From Callorhinus ursinus (lineage: Eukaryota > Chordata > Mammalia > Carnivora > Otariidae): a stretch of 64,000 bases of DNA. The notes beneath the pieces are model-generated. The model made no database searches. It had not been told where the DNA came from and worked only from the letters and a program-made list of their open reading frames with translations. Both the position numbers and the translations under genes were made by a program. Location of the stretch: the NCBI RefSeq assembly GCF_003265705.1, contig NW_020312968.1:1840538-1904537 (forward strand), written 5' to 3'. Positions 33,529 through 44,911 of this stretch are shown here, piece by piece. Position 1 is the first letter of the stretch. Every line of letters begins with the position of its first letter.

Positions 33529-33704
33529 ATTTTTTTTAAGAGAGAATAGGGGGAGGGGCAGATGGAGAGGGAGAGAGATAATTTTAAGCAGGCTCCACAT
33601 TGAATGTGGAGCCCAATGCAGGGCTCTATCTCATGATCCTGAGGTCATGACCTGAGCTGAATCAAGAGTTGGATGTTCAATGGACTGAGCCACCCAGGCA
33701 CCCC
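33529..33704 (-). mobile_element. Older Can-SINE
   Basis: Minus-strand SINE with head gagccacccaggcacccc. The usual attttatttatttat part near the tail is missing. Short TSD: tcttttatg at 33519-33527 and again just after the head at about 33,706. Confidence 0.9.
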
Positions 33705-33851
33705 ATCTTTTATGACTTTTTAAGCATTTTTCCAAGATAATATGTCACTACTTTTTTGAACACTAGGATGATAGTCACATAATTCACTCTTATTTCAAGT
33801 ATACAATTGTCTTGTCTCTAGCTTCTCTTTCTGTCGCTTCCTCACCCAACC

Positions 33852-33882
33852 ATGTGTGTCTGTGTGTGTATGTGTGTGTGTG
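33852..33882. repeat. Short TG microsatellite
   Basis: Imperfect (TG)n with two interruptions. Confidence 0.9.
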
Positions 33883-34102
33883 TGACATATGCATGATGGT
33901 TCTGGGAAATGCTACTGAACCATTTGAATATGGGTAGAACCAATCATCTCACATTTATCTTATGGTTTTATGAAAATAATGTTCATAATATTTGAAGAGG
34001 GAGAAAATGTATTTCATTTAGCATTAGGAAAAATTGATCTTTTATCTTATCAGTTATGTCTGGTGAGGGATATAAATACTGTACTTTAAAAAACTCTGTA
34101 TT

Positions 34103-34332
34103 GGGCGCCTGGGTGGCTCAGTTGGTTAAGCAACTGCCTTCGGCTCAGGTCATGATCCTGGAGTCCCAGGATCGAGTCCTGCATCGGGCTCCCTGCTCAG
34201 CAGGGAGTCTGCTTCTCCCTCTGACCCTCCCCCCTCTCATGCTCTCTCTCTCTCTCTCATTCTCTCTCTCAAACAAATAAATAAAATCTTTAAAAAAAAA
34301 TAAAAAAAATAATTAAAAAAATAAAAAAAAAT
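34103..34332 (+). mobile_element. Can-SINE, young-looking variant
   Basis: Plus-strand SINE with perfect 15-bp TSD aaaaaactctgtatt at 34088-34102 and 34333-34347. Long A-rich tail with TAAA interruptions. Shares the gatcctggagtcc and ctgaccctcccccctc variants with the copy at 44400. Confidence 0.98.
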
Positions 34333-34347
34333 AAAAAACTCTGTATT

Positions 34348-35630
34348 ACTTTTGTTTCCTGCTTGGACTGCTTTTTGTATATATTAATACTCTAATTAGC
34401 TTATCAGTACCTGATCCTTTCATATTTGATATTCAGGGCACACAGAGCCAGCTATTTTTTTATTTGGGTGTGCACATTCCTTTAGTATAAATCCCAGGAG
34501 CCAATATGTGTATGATAGTAAATTATGGGTCATGGAAAATATATTGTAGTTTTCAAAAATCATGAGACCTTACGAAATTCTAATCAGTAAAAAAAAAAAA
34601 AAAAAGGCACAGGCCCTATTTATATTTACCAAACCACCACCAAAACACCAAAAACCAAAAAACAAAAACCCAAAATAGATATGGCTGCTTTCACTCCTCC
34701 ACTTCTCTGTTTACATTACTAACCCATCTTTCCTTGAGCCTGACACTCCTTCCTCCTAACCTGGGGGTTTGATGGCTGTTGACAATGTTGCCTGTGCTTG
34801 CTGCCCTACCCTTGCTTTGCAAAATAATAGAGGGCAAGAGATCTGGGAAAAATAACAAATAATCGTCATTTAACTATGAGACATTGTTATCTAGAAAGAG
34901 CCATATTCTATGCTAAGACCAATTCTATACACCCTCCCCATCAGTAAAATGGATTCAGAGGCCATTTGGCTGAAATTAAACACAGAGAAGAATAGATGGG
35001 GTGAATGTAATAGGAGAACTGCCTCAGGAATGCTTTCCTCATGCAGATTACAAGATTGGCCTAGAGACAAGATATAATAAGGATGGGGAACTTCTCCTGA
35101 ACAGACAGATGTCTGTGCAAAGTCCCAATCTTCTAAAAACAGTGCACTGGTAAATTCTGCCCTTATAATCACTTTCCCAGGTGGTGGAAGGAGTAAAGAG
35201 AACTCACAAATTTGGACCAAATTCTAAAGAAAAATGAAGAAATTACAATGATGTGGAAATGATAGAATTCTGAGTTTCATCAGAATTGAGAGTGTCAGAA
35301 TGGGGGAAGGGAAAGCTAAGAAGTAATCATACATATGCTCCACACTATAAGAAAGCAGTTTTAAGAAAACACAAAAAGACAATTAAATGGCCAGGGAGAA
35401 GAGGATTCTATAAATAAAATTCTTTCCTTTTGACTGGGAATGTTTCTGATGCAGAAGAAAGTTCAATGTATTTGATGATGTACACGGCCAGTTGTGAGTT
35501 TATATTCTTAAAGAACAGGTACAGAAGTTATTGCCCTTATAATCTTTGAATTCCAGGAAGCTTGGACATAGATTAGTACACAATTGAAGTAGCTAAGCTC
35601 CTTAGCTTGAATGTTTTGATTAAGTATTTA
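34348..35630. other. Unique sequence, about 1.3 kb
   Basis: No recognised gene. Poly(A) at about 34,590-34,606 and an A/C-rich tract at 34,629-34,678. A 109-codon minus frame at 34,891-35,220 has no recognisable domain. Confidence 0.45.
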
Positions 35631-35639
35631 AATATCCTG

Positions 35640-36394
35640 CCTTTTTTTTTTTCCAGCCAGGAGAGATTAAGAATCTGGAATTACCCTCCCACTGTAATCA
35701 ACTAGAAAAGTGGACAAAATATAGGAAACACCTATTTTTAGATATTAGATATAAGGTAACAGTGGACTTTATCCCTGAGAAAAGAAAAATAAAAGAGGTG
35801 AGCCTCCCTTCCATTTCCTAGGTTTTCTGTCCTATAATAATTCTTAGACTATGACACAGAAAGAGTTTGACAATCTTCTGGGATTAATGAGACAGAGATT
35901 AGATTTCAGGGAATTAGAATTTATAGGACGAGAGAGGATAGAGCTACACAGAGAAAGAACTTCAGAAATTTGCATGGGTTCCCTTATGTTTTGACAAAAT
36001 ACCAATCTGTAACTATATATGATGAGACCCCATGAAGCTGGAAAAGAGCAGCTTCCAAGGAAGGAACAATTACTGGGGAGCTGTAAGATGAATAGTCCAC
36101 ATGCCCACACATTAATTATTAGAGTTTCTTCCATCCGAACTAGAGAGACTTCACTGAATACAAAGAACATTTAGTAGAGACTCCACAAGGGATATATCTT
36201 AGAAATGGGACTAAATTAGCTCCAGAAAAAAGCTCTTCAAGACTCACCCTAAAAAGACTTTTCAATAACCTTAAAAGGACCAAACTAACCTGCCAGTAAG
36301 TTACCTACTGGTCAGAAAATATTTGACATTCTTTAAGGAATACAATACTCATTCCCAAATAATATGACATTCACAAGATCCAGTATCCAATAAA
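35640..36394 (+). mobile_element. Ancient L1M 5'UTR-like segment (plus)
   Basis: 'ctaacctgccagtaagttac' and 'gatccagtatccaataaaaa' followed by ttactag fit the 5'UTR of old L1M. The same class of sequence is seen at 12,100-12,860. It ends abruptly where L1 ORF2 sequence begins, so the join is a later insertion or an internal deletion. Confidence 0.6.
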
Positions 36395-36950
36395 AAATTA
36401 CTAGGGAACAAGACAATGATGTCCACTTTTGCCACTTTTAGTCAATATAGTAGTGGAAGTCCTAGCCAGAGCAATTAGGCAGAAAAAGAAATAAAAGTCA
36501 TCCAAATTGTAAAGGAAGAAATAAAACTGTCACTGTTTGCATGTGACATGATATTATATATAGAAAATCCTAAAGACTTGTTGGAACTGATAAACAAATT
36601 CAGTAGTTTCAGAATACAAAATCAAAATATAAAAGTCTGTTACATTTCTATACACTGATAGTGAACTATCAGAAAGCAAAATTAAGAAAGCAAATCCATT
36701 TATAATTGCATCAATAAGAATAAAATGCCTGGGAATAAATTTAATCAAGGAGGTGAAAGAACTATATGCTGAAAACCATAAAACATTGGTGAAAGTAACT
36801 AAAGATATAAATAAATGGGAAGATATTCTATGCTAATGAATTGGAAGAATTAATATTGTTAAAATGTTCATACTACCCAAAGCAATCTACAAATTCAATG
36901 CAATCCCTATAAAAACTCAATGGCAGTTTTTTACAGAAATAGAAGAAATA

Positions 36951-37130
36951 GGGGCGCCTGGGTGGCTCAGTTGGTTAGCGACTGCCTTCGGCTCAGATCA
37001 TAATCCTGGAGTCCTGGGATCAAGTCCCACATCAGGCTCCCTGCTCGGGAGGGAGTCTGCTTCTCCCTCTGACCTCCCCTCTCTCATGCTCTCTCTCTCT
37101 CAAATAAATAAATAAAATCTTAAAAAAAAA
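36951..37130 (+). mobile_element. Can-SINE, young-looking variant, nested in L1
   Basis: Plus-strand SINE with perfect 16-bp TSD agaaatagaagaaata at 36935-36950 and 37131-37146. Confidence 0.98.
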
Positions 37131-37802
37131 AGAAATAGAAGAAATAATCCTAAAATTTGTTTGGAACCACAAAAGACCCCAGATAGACAAAGCAGTCTTA
37201 GGAAAGATGAACAAACCTGGAGGCATCATTCTTCCTGATTTCAAATTATGTTACAAAGCTATAGTAATGAAAACAGTATGGTATTGGCATAAAAACAGAC
37301 ACACAGATCAACGGAACAGAATGGAGAGCCCAGAAATAAATCCACAAATATATGGTCAATTAGTTTATGACAAAGGAGCCAAGAATATGGAAAGTCCTTT
37401 CATATTTCATATTGAAAACCTCTTCAATAAGTAGCGTTGGGAAAACTGGACAACCACATGCAAAAGAATAAAACTGGACCACTGTATTCCGGCATATACA
37501 AAAATTAAAATCGATTAAAGACTTGAAAATAAGCCCTGAAGCCATAAAATTCCTGGAAGAAAACAGACAATAAGCTCCTTGACATTGGTCCTGCTTATGA
37601 TTTTTTGGATTTGATCCCACAAACAAAAGCAACAAAAGCAAAAATAAACAAATAGGACTAAAACTAAAAAGCTTATGCACAGCAAAGGAAACCCACAAAA
37701 TAAAAAGGCCATTTACCAAATGGGAACGAATTTTTGCAAATCATGTATCAGATAAAGGGTTGATATCCAAAATGTATAAGGAACTCATACAACTCAATAG
37801 CT

Positions 37803-37851
37803 AAATAAATAAGTAAATAAATAAGTAAATAAATAAATAAATAAATAAATC
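37803..37851. repeat. AAAT microsatellite inside L1
   Basis: (AAAT)n with two AAGT interruptions, expanded from the A-rich stretch of ORF2 before 'ctgattaaaaatgggc'. Confidence 0.95.
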
Positions 37852-38280
37852 TGATTAAAAATGGGCAGAGGATCTGAATAGACATTTTTTCCAAAGAAGA
37901 CATACAGATGGCCAACAGGTACATGAAAGGTGCTCAACACCACTAATCATCAGGGAAGTGAAAATTAAAACCATAATGAGAATATCACCTCACACCTCTC
38001 AGAATGGCTAAAAATCAAAACACAAGACATAACAAATGTTGGCAAGGATATGGAGAAGAGGGAACCCTTGTGCACTGTTGGTAGAAATGTAATTGGTGCA
38101 GCCACTATGGAGGAGCCTCAAAAAATTAAAACTGTCATATGATCCAGCATCTCTGCTTTTGGCTATTTTTCTGAGGAAAACAAAAACACTAACCTGAAAA
38201 GATATCTGTGCCCCCATATTCACTGCAGCATTACTTAGAGTGTCCACTGATGGATGAATGGATAAAGAAAATACCACATT

Positions 38281-38322
38281 GTGTATATATATGTATATAT
38301 GTGTGTATATATATATATAAAA
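38281..38322. repeat. TA/TG microsatellite inside L1
   Basis: Alternating TA and TG tract at the same ORF2 position as the microsatellites at 558-690 and 31,399-31,503. Confidence 0.92.
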
Positions 38323-38420
38323 TGAAATATTATTCCACCTGAAGAAAAGGAATTCTTGACGTTTACAACAACATGGATGGACCTTGAGGGAATTATGCCA
38401 AGTGAAATAAATCAGACAGA

Positions 38421-38612
38421 GGGGCACCTGGGCGGCTCAGTCAGTGAAATGTCTGCCTTCAGCTCAGGTCATGATCTCAGGCTCCCTGCTCAGTGGGAGC
38501 CAGCTTCTCCGTCTCCCTCTCCCTCTCCCTCTCCCTCTGCCCCCACTTGTGCTGTCTCTCTCTCAGTCTCTCTTCCTCTCTCAAATAAACAAATAAAATC
38601 TTTTAAAAAAAG
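38421..38612 (+). mobile_element. Can-SINE nested in L1 3' end
   Basis: Plus-strand SINE. Imperfect TSD gaaataaatcagacag at 38404-38419 and gaaataagtcggagga from 38613. A short deletion removes the usual gggtcctgggatcgagcc part, and the body holds about five CTCCCT units. Confidence 0.94.
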
Positions 38613-39266
38613 GAAATAAGTCGGAGGAAGACAAATACCATATGATCTCACTTATATGTGAAATTTTAAAAACCTCATAGATACAGAGAACAGCTTGGTT
38701 TTGCTAGAGTTGGGGGGTGGAGGTGAGTGACATGAGTGAAGGTGGTCAAGAGATATAAACCTCTCATTATAAAATAAATAAGTCCTGGTGATGGACTGTG
38801 CAGCATGGTGACTATAGTTAATAACACTGTATTGTATATTTGAAAGTTGCTAAGAGAATCTTAAAAGTTCTCATCACATGAAAAAAATTGTAACTATATA
38901 AGGTGACAGATGTCACCTGGATTTATCATGGTGATCCTTTCATAATGTATACAAATATTGAATCATTACGTTGTATACCTGTAATTAATATAATGTTATA
39001 TGTCCATTGTATCTCAATATAAATAAAGTTCAACACCCCTTTAATTCCTTTCAACTGAACAAAATGGTTTTGGAAAAGGATACTAAAAGTGCAACTTTCT
39101 CCCCAGAGTATGAAAGACCTACGTATCCACAAGCAAATTGTGAGAGAGGATGATACTGAAAAAACCACGAAATACTGCAAACTGAAGATGCATGGCAAGA
39201 AAATAACTTGAGTGTGGCTATGACACATCAGTGCTGAGAGGAATTAATCAGATAAAAAGCTTACCA

Positions 39267-39388
39267 GGGGTGCCTGGCTGGCCCACTTGGAAGAGCCTGT
39301 GACTCTTGATCTTAGGGTCATGAATTCGAGCCCCACGATTGGGTGTAGAGATTACTTAAAAAAAAATACATAAACTTAAAAAAAAGTA
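39267..39388 (+). mobile_element. Short-type Can-SINE
   Basis: Plus-strand short SINE ending 'gtgtagagattacttaaaaa'. TSD aaaaagcttacca at 39254-39266 and aaaaaggcttaaca at 39389-39402. Confidence 0.92.
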
Positions 39389-39499
39389 AAAAAGGCTTAA
39401 CAAACTTTGGAGGATATCAAGAACCAACAGTCTGGAGAGAGAATTAAATGAGTCGTTTCACAGAGGGTACATGGGACAGTGATGGAGTAGCTATTTTGG

Positions 39500-40115
39500 A
39501 CACACCTATTGTGGCAGTTTCCTAACATGGCCACCAATTCTCTGGCACTTGTTTTATCTGTGCTTGTGACTGCTTCAGTCAATATTGTACAGAAGTGACA
39601 CTGTGTTTTTTGACCCCTGGAACACTCATTCTTGGAGCCCTCGATGGACATTTAAGAGGTCCATCTTACCCAAGGCTGCCATCTGACCAGGAAGTGCAAG
39701 TCACATGGAGAGGCCACACGTAGTTGTTGTGGTTGACAGTACCATCTAATCATATATTTTAGCCATTTTATCCAAAGCACAAAACACGTGAGTAAAGAAG
39801 CCATCTCGGAAACGGGTCCTCTCACTTAGCTGTTGACCAGCACCCAGCCATTTGTGTCACTCCCAGCTGAGGGCCCAGACATCATGGAACAGAGAAGAGC
39901 CATCCCCACTATGCCCTTTCTGAATTTCTGACCTACATAATCTATGAGTTCATAAAAAATTTTGTTTTACAGGCTGGCTCAGTTGTTAGAGCATGTGACT
40001 CTTGATCCTGGGGTCATGAGTTCAAGCCCCACATTGGGCATAAAGCTTACTTAAAAAAATTTTCTTTTTGTTTTACACCACTAAAGTTTGGGGTAAGTTG
40101 TTAGGCAACAGATGT
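39500..40115 (+). mobile_element. MaLR (MLT1-like) LTR, plus, with nested SINE
   Basis: Right part: 'gagaagagccatccccacta', 'tgccctttctgaatttctga', and after the SINE 'caccactaaagtttggggta', matching the 3' end of an MLT1-class LTR. The left boundary is approximate. Confidence 0.65.
39972..40066 (+). mobile_element. Short-type Can-SINE nested in LTR
   Basis: Plus-strand short SINE, slightly 5'-truncated (starts ggctggctcagttgttagag). TSD tttgttttaca at 39961-39971 and 40067-40077. Confidence 0.93.
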
Positions 40116-40129
40116 TGATCTGTGTTCAG

Positions 40130-40510
40130 AACTGTGTCTGCCCCAAATTTATATGTTGAAGCCTCTGTACTCAGAATGTGACTGTATTTCAAGATGGGAC
40201 TTCTAGAGGTAATTAAATTAAAATGAGGCCATTAGATGGGCCCTAATCTAATCCAGTTGGTGTCCTTATAAAGAAGAAGGGATTAGGACACACAGAGAGA
40301 CATCAGGGATGTACAGACATGGAGGAAAGACCATGTGAGGACACAGCAAGAAGGAGGAGGTCATTTGCAAGCCAAGGAGAGAGACCTCAAAAGAAACCAG
40401 ACCTGCTGACACCCTGTTCTTGGACTTCTGGCCTGCAGAACTATGAGAAAATAAATTTCTGTTGTTTAAGCCACCCAGTCTGTGGTACTTTGTTATGGAA
40501 GTTCTGGCAA
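40130..40510 (+). mobile_element. MaLR LTR (MLT1/MST-like), plus
   Basis: 'aaatttatatgttgaagcct', 'aggccattagatgggcccta', 'ggtgtccttataaagaag', 'gaccatgtgaggacacagca' and 'gaaaataaatttctgttgtt' occur in consensus order. Contains AATAAA and an almost full-length LTR of about 380 bp. Confidence 0.88.
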
Positions 40511-40620
40511 ACTCAAGAAAAATCTTTCTCTCCCCACCCCCACCCCCATTCCCACTTGATTCTGTCAAATCATTGAGTGAACCTCAGACTCCTCCCCTAC
40601 TTTTTTTGTGCTGGATTTTT

Positions 40621-40797
40621 TTTTAAAGATTTTATTTATTTATTTGACAGAGAGGGAACACAAGCAGGGGGAGTGGGAGATGGAGAAGCAGGCCTCCCGC
40701 AAAGCGGGGAGCCCAATGCGGGACTCATTCCCAGGACCCTGGGATCATGACCCGAGCCGAAGGCAGACACTCAACTACTGAGCCACCCAGGTGCCCC
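40621..40797 (-). mobile_element. Can-SINE
   Basis: Minus-strand SINE. TSD ttgtgctggattttt at 40606-40620 and ttgtgctagattttt at 40798-40812. Confidence 0.97.
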
Positions 40798-40812
40798 TTG
40801 TGCTAGATTTTT

Positions 40813-41944
40813 AACTTAAAATCTAGACCTGGACTCCTGATCAAACCCAAGGAACTGGCATTCTCTTAGCAGTAATTGGATCTGAGATTTGGGGAGAATT
40901 TGAGGATCTTTCCAGTGTGGGCTCACAGGGCAGAAAGGGCCAGTCTGCAAAGGCAAGCTGATAGAGCAGACACCCAGAAATGAGCAGGTAAAAGAGATAT
41001 GGAAAAATTCTTAAAGATTTCCTTTTTCTAGTCTAATAGAACTTTCTTAAGGCCCAGCTATATTCCAGATATTCTGAGAGATGGCCTAGTATTCTTACCA
41101 TACTCTCCATTTTGATTAGGTTAGCTCAAGCTGGATTCTATGACTTGCAACTAGAGTCCTAAATAACCCAAGTGTCAAGTTTGGTCCACCAACAATGGAT
41201 ATTTGTGGGGCAGGGGCCGAGACAGAAGAACGTGATAGGACTCCTGACCCCAGCTCTTGCTCCTGGCACACCCAGAAATAACTGGAAAGACCTTTGGTGA
41301 GGTCAGGAGCAAGGGGGCAAGATGAATCAGGGAAATTTGAGTTATTACTGTAAATGTGATCTCATTTGTACTCAGCCTTGAGTAGAAATTTGAGTTACAG
41401 AGAAATAAATCAAAAAGAATGACAGAAACCTGTCACAGTAGTGCCAGGCAGGCCAAAACCCAGAATGAACTGGGACTTTAAAAAGTGCTAAAGAAAAAAA
41501 ACCACTCCAGAAAGAAACACAAGAAAAATTGAATCTGCTGGCAGTGTGTTTTGAAATGGTTGGCCAGGATGAAAAAAAATAATAATAACAAAATAAAACA
41601 AAAACAGTCTTTCAGGAAGAAGCTCTATGGGCCAAAAAGGAAGCTCAGGGAAGGCCTGTGACCTAGCTGTTAGCAAGAGAGGAAAAGGAGGCATCCCATC
41701 CTTGTTCCTTGCTTATCAATCCTGACCTAAGCTTGGTCGCTAAGCAGGACTGGAGGAGGAGAAGAAGAAAGGCTGGAAACCTGACCTAGGGAGGAACTAG
41801 GGGGTCAATACACCAGCCAGAAACTCAGTCATAGCCAATGACCCAGAAGCTTCTTGTCCCTTTGCAATGGCACATACACCCTGATAGAGAAGCAGATCGA
41901 TCCTGATAGGCACATGAGCCCTGATAGCAACATATATCCTAATA
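40813..41944. other. Unique sequence, about 1.1 kb
   Basis: No gene seen. A-rich patch at 41,570-41,605. A spaced cctgatag motif recurs at 41,879-41,945. Confidence 0.45.
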
Positions 41945-42320
41945 GCATCAACATATATGGTAAACTGAATGATTGTCCCTGAATACATGTGCCCTAGGGG
42001 AGGATTATACTTCCCTATAGCACTGATGTCAGGCCAGGCCATGAGATTTCCTTTGGCCAATGAGGTGTCAGCAGAAGTGCTATGTGTCATTTCCGACAGT
42101 CACTTTTAGACCCAGTGTGTGGTTTGCCATTTCTCCTTTTTCTCAGTGATGAGACTGGCAATGTTCCAGATGGAGGCTGTTCTATCAACCAGTGTCCCAG
42201 GGTAAAAGCAATATGAGCAAAGCTTACTGGTTTGTCATGAACATGAAGTGTAATGAGAAATAAACCTTTGTGTTAGCCATTGTGATTTGGGAGGCCGTTT
42301 GTTACCGCAGCACAACCTGG
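41945..42320 (+). mobile_element. Probable LTR (MaLR or related), plus
   Basis: 'ccatgagatttcctttggcc', 'aatgaggtgtcagcagaagt', 'gaatgagaaataaaccttt'-like sequence (about 42,250) and 'gtttgttaccgcagca' follow an ERVL-class LTR 3' half. Family not fixed. 42,321-42,756 beyond it is unassigned. Confidence 0.55.
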
Positions 42321-42772
42321 CTTCCCTTTACTCTTACAACCTGCAAGATCAATAGCACTGGGGATGAGAATAGAGCATATCTGGTCTCCAGGGACAATCT
42401 ACAGGCTCTAGAGGATGGCAGTGGAAGAGTATTATAGGAAGACCCAAGACAATCTGCCAAAAGCTCAGGGCCAAGATAAACGTGAGAATTGTCTGAAGAA
42501 AGCAGGACATAAGAAATCCCCTGGAATACAAAGTATATTATTCATTTTTACTTCAACTGAAAACACAATGGGCTGCTGATGTCTGATAAAACAGAGGTTG
42601 TGTTAATGAAGAGGGTTTGAGGGCATGTTGAGATTTTGTTTTGTTTTTCAGCTAGGTCCTGAGCCAAAAGGTAAAGTGAGGATTGAGCTGACTTATTTGA
42701 GGAGGTGGAGCAAATGATGACAAATGCACACATACTACCTGGAAGCACCACTGTTTGGGGATAGAGTCTTTC

Positions 42773-42947
42773 TTTTTTTAATTAAAAAAATTTTTTTAAG
42801 ATTTTATTTCTTTATTTGAGAGACAGATCACGAGTTGGGGGGAGGAGCAGAGGGAGAAGGAGAAGCGGACTCCACCCTGAGCAGGGAGCCCGATATGGGA
42901 CTCGAACCCAGGACCCTGGGATCATGACCTGAGCCACCCAGGCGCCC
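42773..42947 (-). mobile_element. Can-SINE with deletion in tRNA-like head
   Basis: Minus-strand SINE. The stretch normally lying between 'catgacctgagcc' and 'gagccacccag' (about 25 bp, around the A box) is missing. TSD tggggatagagtctt before and tggggaaagtctt after (imperfect). Confidence 0.92.
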
Positions 42948-42960
42948 TGGGGAAAGTCTT

Positions 42961-43512
42961 TTGAATGTAGAATCCAGAAATGGCAGTGCTCTACTATTGA
43001 TCCAGGCCACAACCCCCTTTTCACACAGTCTCTGTCTCCCTTACAAAAGCCAGTTCTAACCTTCTATTTAAATAAGTTCTCCATTGAAGCCTTGCTTGCT
43101 TTATGCAGCAACCTGCCTGGAGACAGGAAATATGCCCTGAAACTTTGCCTGAGGGCAAGGACCCTGTTGGTCCAGGCACCAAATTTCCTTCCTGCCATCT
43201 GACTCTCTCCCGGATTCTGAGTGTTCCACATCAGACTCCATTCTAGGTTCACTGATAAGACATCAGTACCATCTTGGAATCATCACCCTCCCGTCCTTGC
43301 TGGCCCTTTGCCTGGAATAAAACAGGAATTGTTGGGACCCTGGGTCATCTTTCTTTGCTTGCCAACCCGAGACCCTGCATTTGTCTCAAGGTTCCGTCAG
43401 CCCACCCCATTCTGGCCCTCCCTGGGTGACTAACACCTGTGCTCAGCTCTTCTCTCCTGCTGCAAAGCTGTGCTCTTCGTGTGTGGGCATGTCACAAATC
43501 AGGGTGACAACT
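42961..43512. other. Unassigned sequence, possibly LTR-derived
   Basis: No coding signal. AATAAAACAGG at about 43,316 followed by a pyrimidine-rich stretch could be an LTR polyadenylation region, but I cannot anchor a family. Confidence 0.35.
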
Positions 43513-44130
43513 ATATGAATGAGGGGGAGATTCAACTTTTAAAACCATCTCCGATGTAGGAAAAGATGTTAGGGTTCGAAGCCAAGGGCCAAGAAAGAAT
43601 TCATGAGATGTCATTGGTGCAAAAAGGTGATTTTATTAAAGCATGGGGAAAGGCCCATGGGAAGAAAGAGCTGCACTGGGGTCGTAAGGAATGAGTGGCC
43701 CATTATATACTTTCAAGTTGGGAGGGGGTTAGGGATAATGTAAGCCTCCAAGGAATTTGGAAGCAAGGTTTCCAGGACCTTGAGGGGCCTAGCTATTGTT
43801 GGGAAGAGATCATTTATTACCATCTAATAAAGCCTTAGTCATGAGACCCTTCAGATGTATATCGGTGGGTCATATGCTTGGGGGCTGATTGCCAACATGT
43901 ATTTTGGGGTGTAGAGATAAAGGAAGTTTCTAAAGGAATTTTTATATGTTAAAGGAGACTTTCAGGATCCTGGGGATTGGGCTAAGATTACCTGTTGCCT
44001 TTAGCGAAGTATTAACTTCTAGGCAGTTGAGTCCCTAAAGGAATGTCACTCTGCCTGTTTCAAGGATTTGTCAATGGGCTGTAGGTAGTAAGGAAATTTA
44101 ATAATTTTTCTTCTGCCTTTGTTTCTCACA
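43513..44130 (-). mobile_element. ERV1-like solo LTR, minus
   Basis: On the minus strand the segment has LTR architecture. A TATATAATGG TATA-like box (about 43,699-43,708) lies about 65 bp upstream of an AATAAA signal (43,632-43,637), and the left end is U5-like. No gag, pol or env remnant is seen on either side, so it is probably a solo LTR left by recombination. Exact ends and the 4-bp duplication were not determined. It has no coding capacity. Confidence 0.6.
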
Positions 44131-44399
44131 TCAATCTCAGCTATTTTTCATGAGTGATCAAAACCAATAGGGAAGAATCCACCAGGAAGGTTTTATTAGC
44201 AAGGTCAAAAATGGAATTTCAAGAGTCCAGGATGCGGAGGATCCAGGATGACAGGTGTTCATTAAAAACAAACAAACAAAAAAAAACGGGCCTGGGGTAT
44301 GGTCTGTTTGACCAGGGGAACCAAATGTCTATTGCAGTTACTAAAAAAGTTATCAAAGGAAAGGAGATATTAATCTTCGTCTAAATTATTTTTGCCTGT

Positions 44400-44600
44400 G
44401 GGGCGCCTGGGTGGCTCAGTTGGTTAAGCGACTGCCTTCGGCTCAGGTCATGATCCTGGAGTCCCGGGATCGAGTCCCACATCAGGCTCCCTGCTCAGCA
44501 GGGAGTCTGCTTCTCCCTCGGACCCTCTTCCCTCTTGTGCTCTCTATCTCTCATTCTCTCTCTCTCTCTCAAATAAATAAATAAAATCTTTAAAAAAAAA
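44400..44600 (+). mobile_element. Can-SINE, youngest-looking copy
   Basis: Plus-strand SINE with perfect 18-bp TSD taaattatttttgcctgt at 44382-44399 and 44601-44618. Full head ggggcgcctgggtggctcag and a B-box-like gatcgagtccc. Confidence 0.98.
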
Positions 44601-44911
44601 TAAATTATTTTTGCCTGTCTATGTTTGGAAAAGGTTTTGGGCCCTGACTTGTCAGATTGAGGTCGGTCAAGATGGCTGGATTAAAATTTTAACTTCAGCA
44701 ATGTCATGACATTCACACAAAGTTAGAGGGACTATTCTACATTTAAAAAGACTGAAGAATCATGAAAACCAAATGCAGCGTGAGCTCCTTTATATGATCC
44801 TAGATTGAAAAACAAACAGCTAAAAAAGCATTATTTGTATCATAGGGAAATTTTATATGGTCTGTGTAGAACTTTATCAAATGTATTAAATTGCTGTTAA
44901 TTTTCTTTTTT

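Larger units (their letters stand above)
36395..39036 (+). mobile_element. L1MA-like LINE-1, 5'-truncated (plus)
   Basis: Sense-strand ORF2 from just before the reverse transcriptase active site to its end (about 38,410), then a 3'UTR with 'aacactgtattgtatatttg', 'cttaaaagttctcatcacat' and 'aatataatgttatatg', ending in AATAAAG at about 39,035. The active-site FADD reads FACD (about 36,531-36,550). Two SINEs and an AAAT microsatellite are nested. Decayed. Confidence 0.92.

Noticed and set aside
34891..35220. 109-codon minus frame
   Set aside because: No recognisable domain, no splice or promoter context, AT-rich surroundings; expected by chance in 64 kb.
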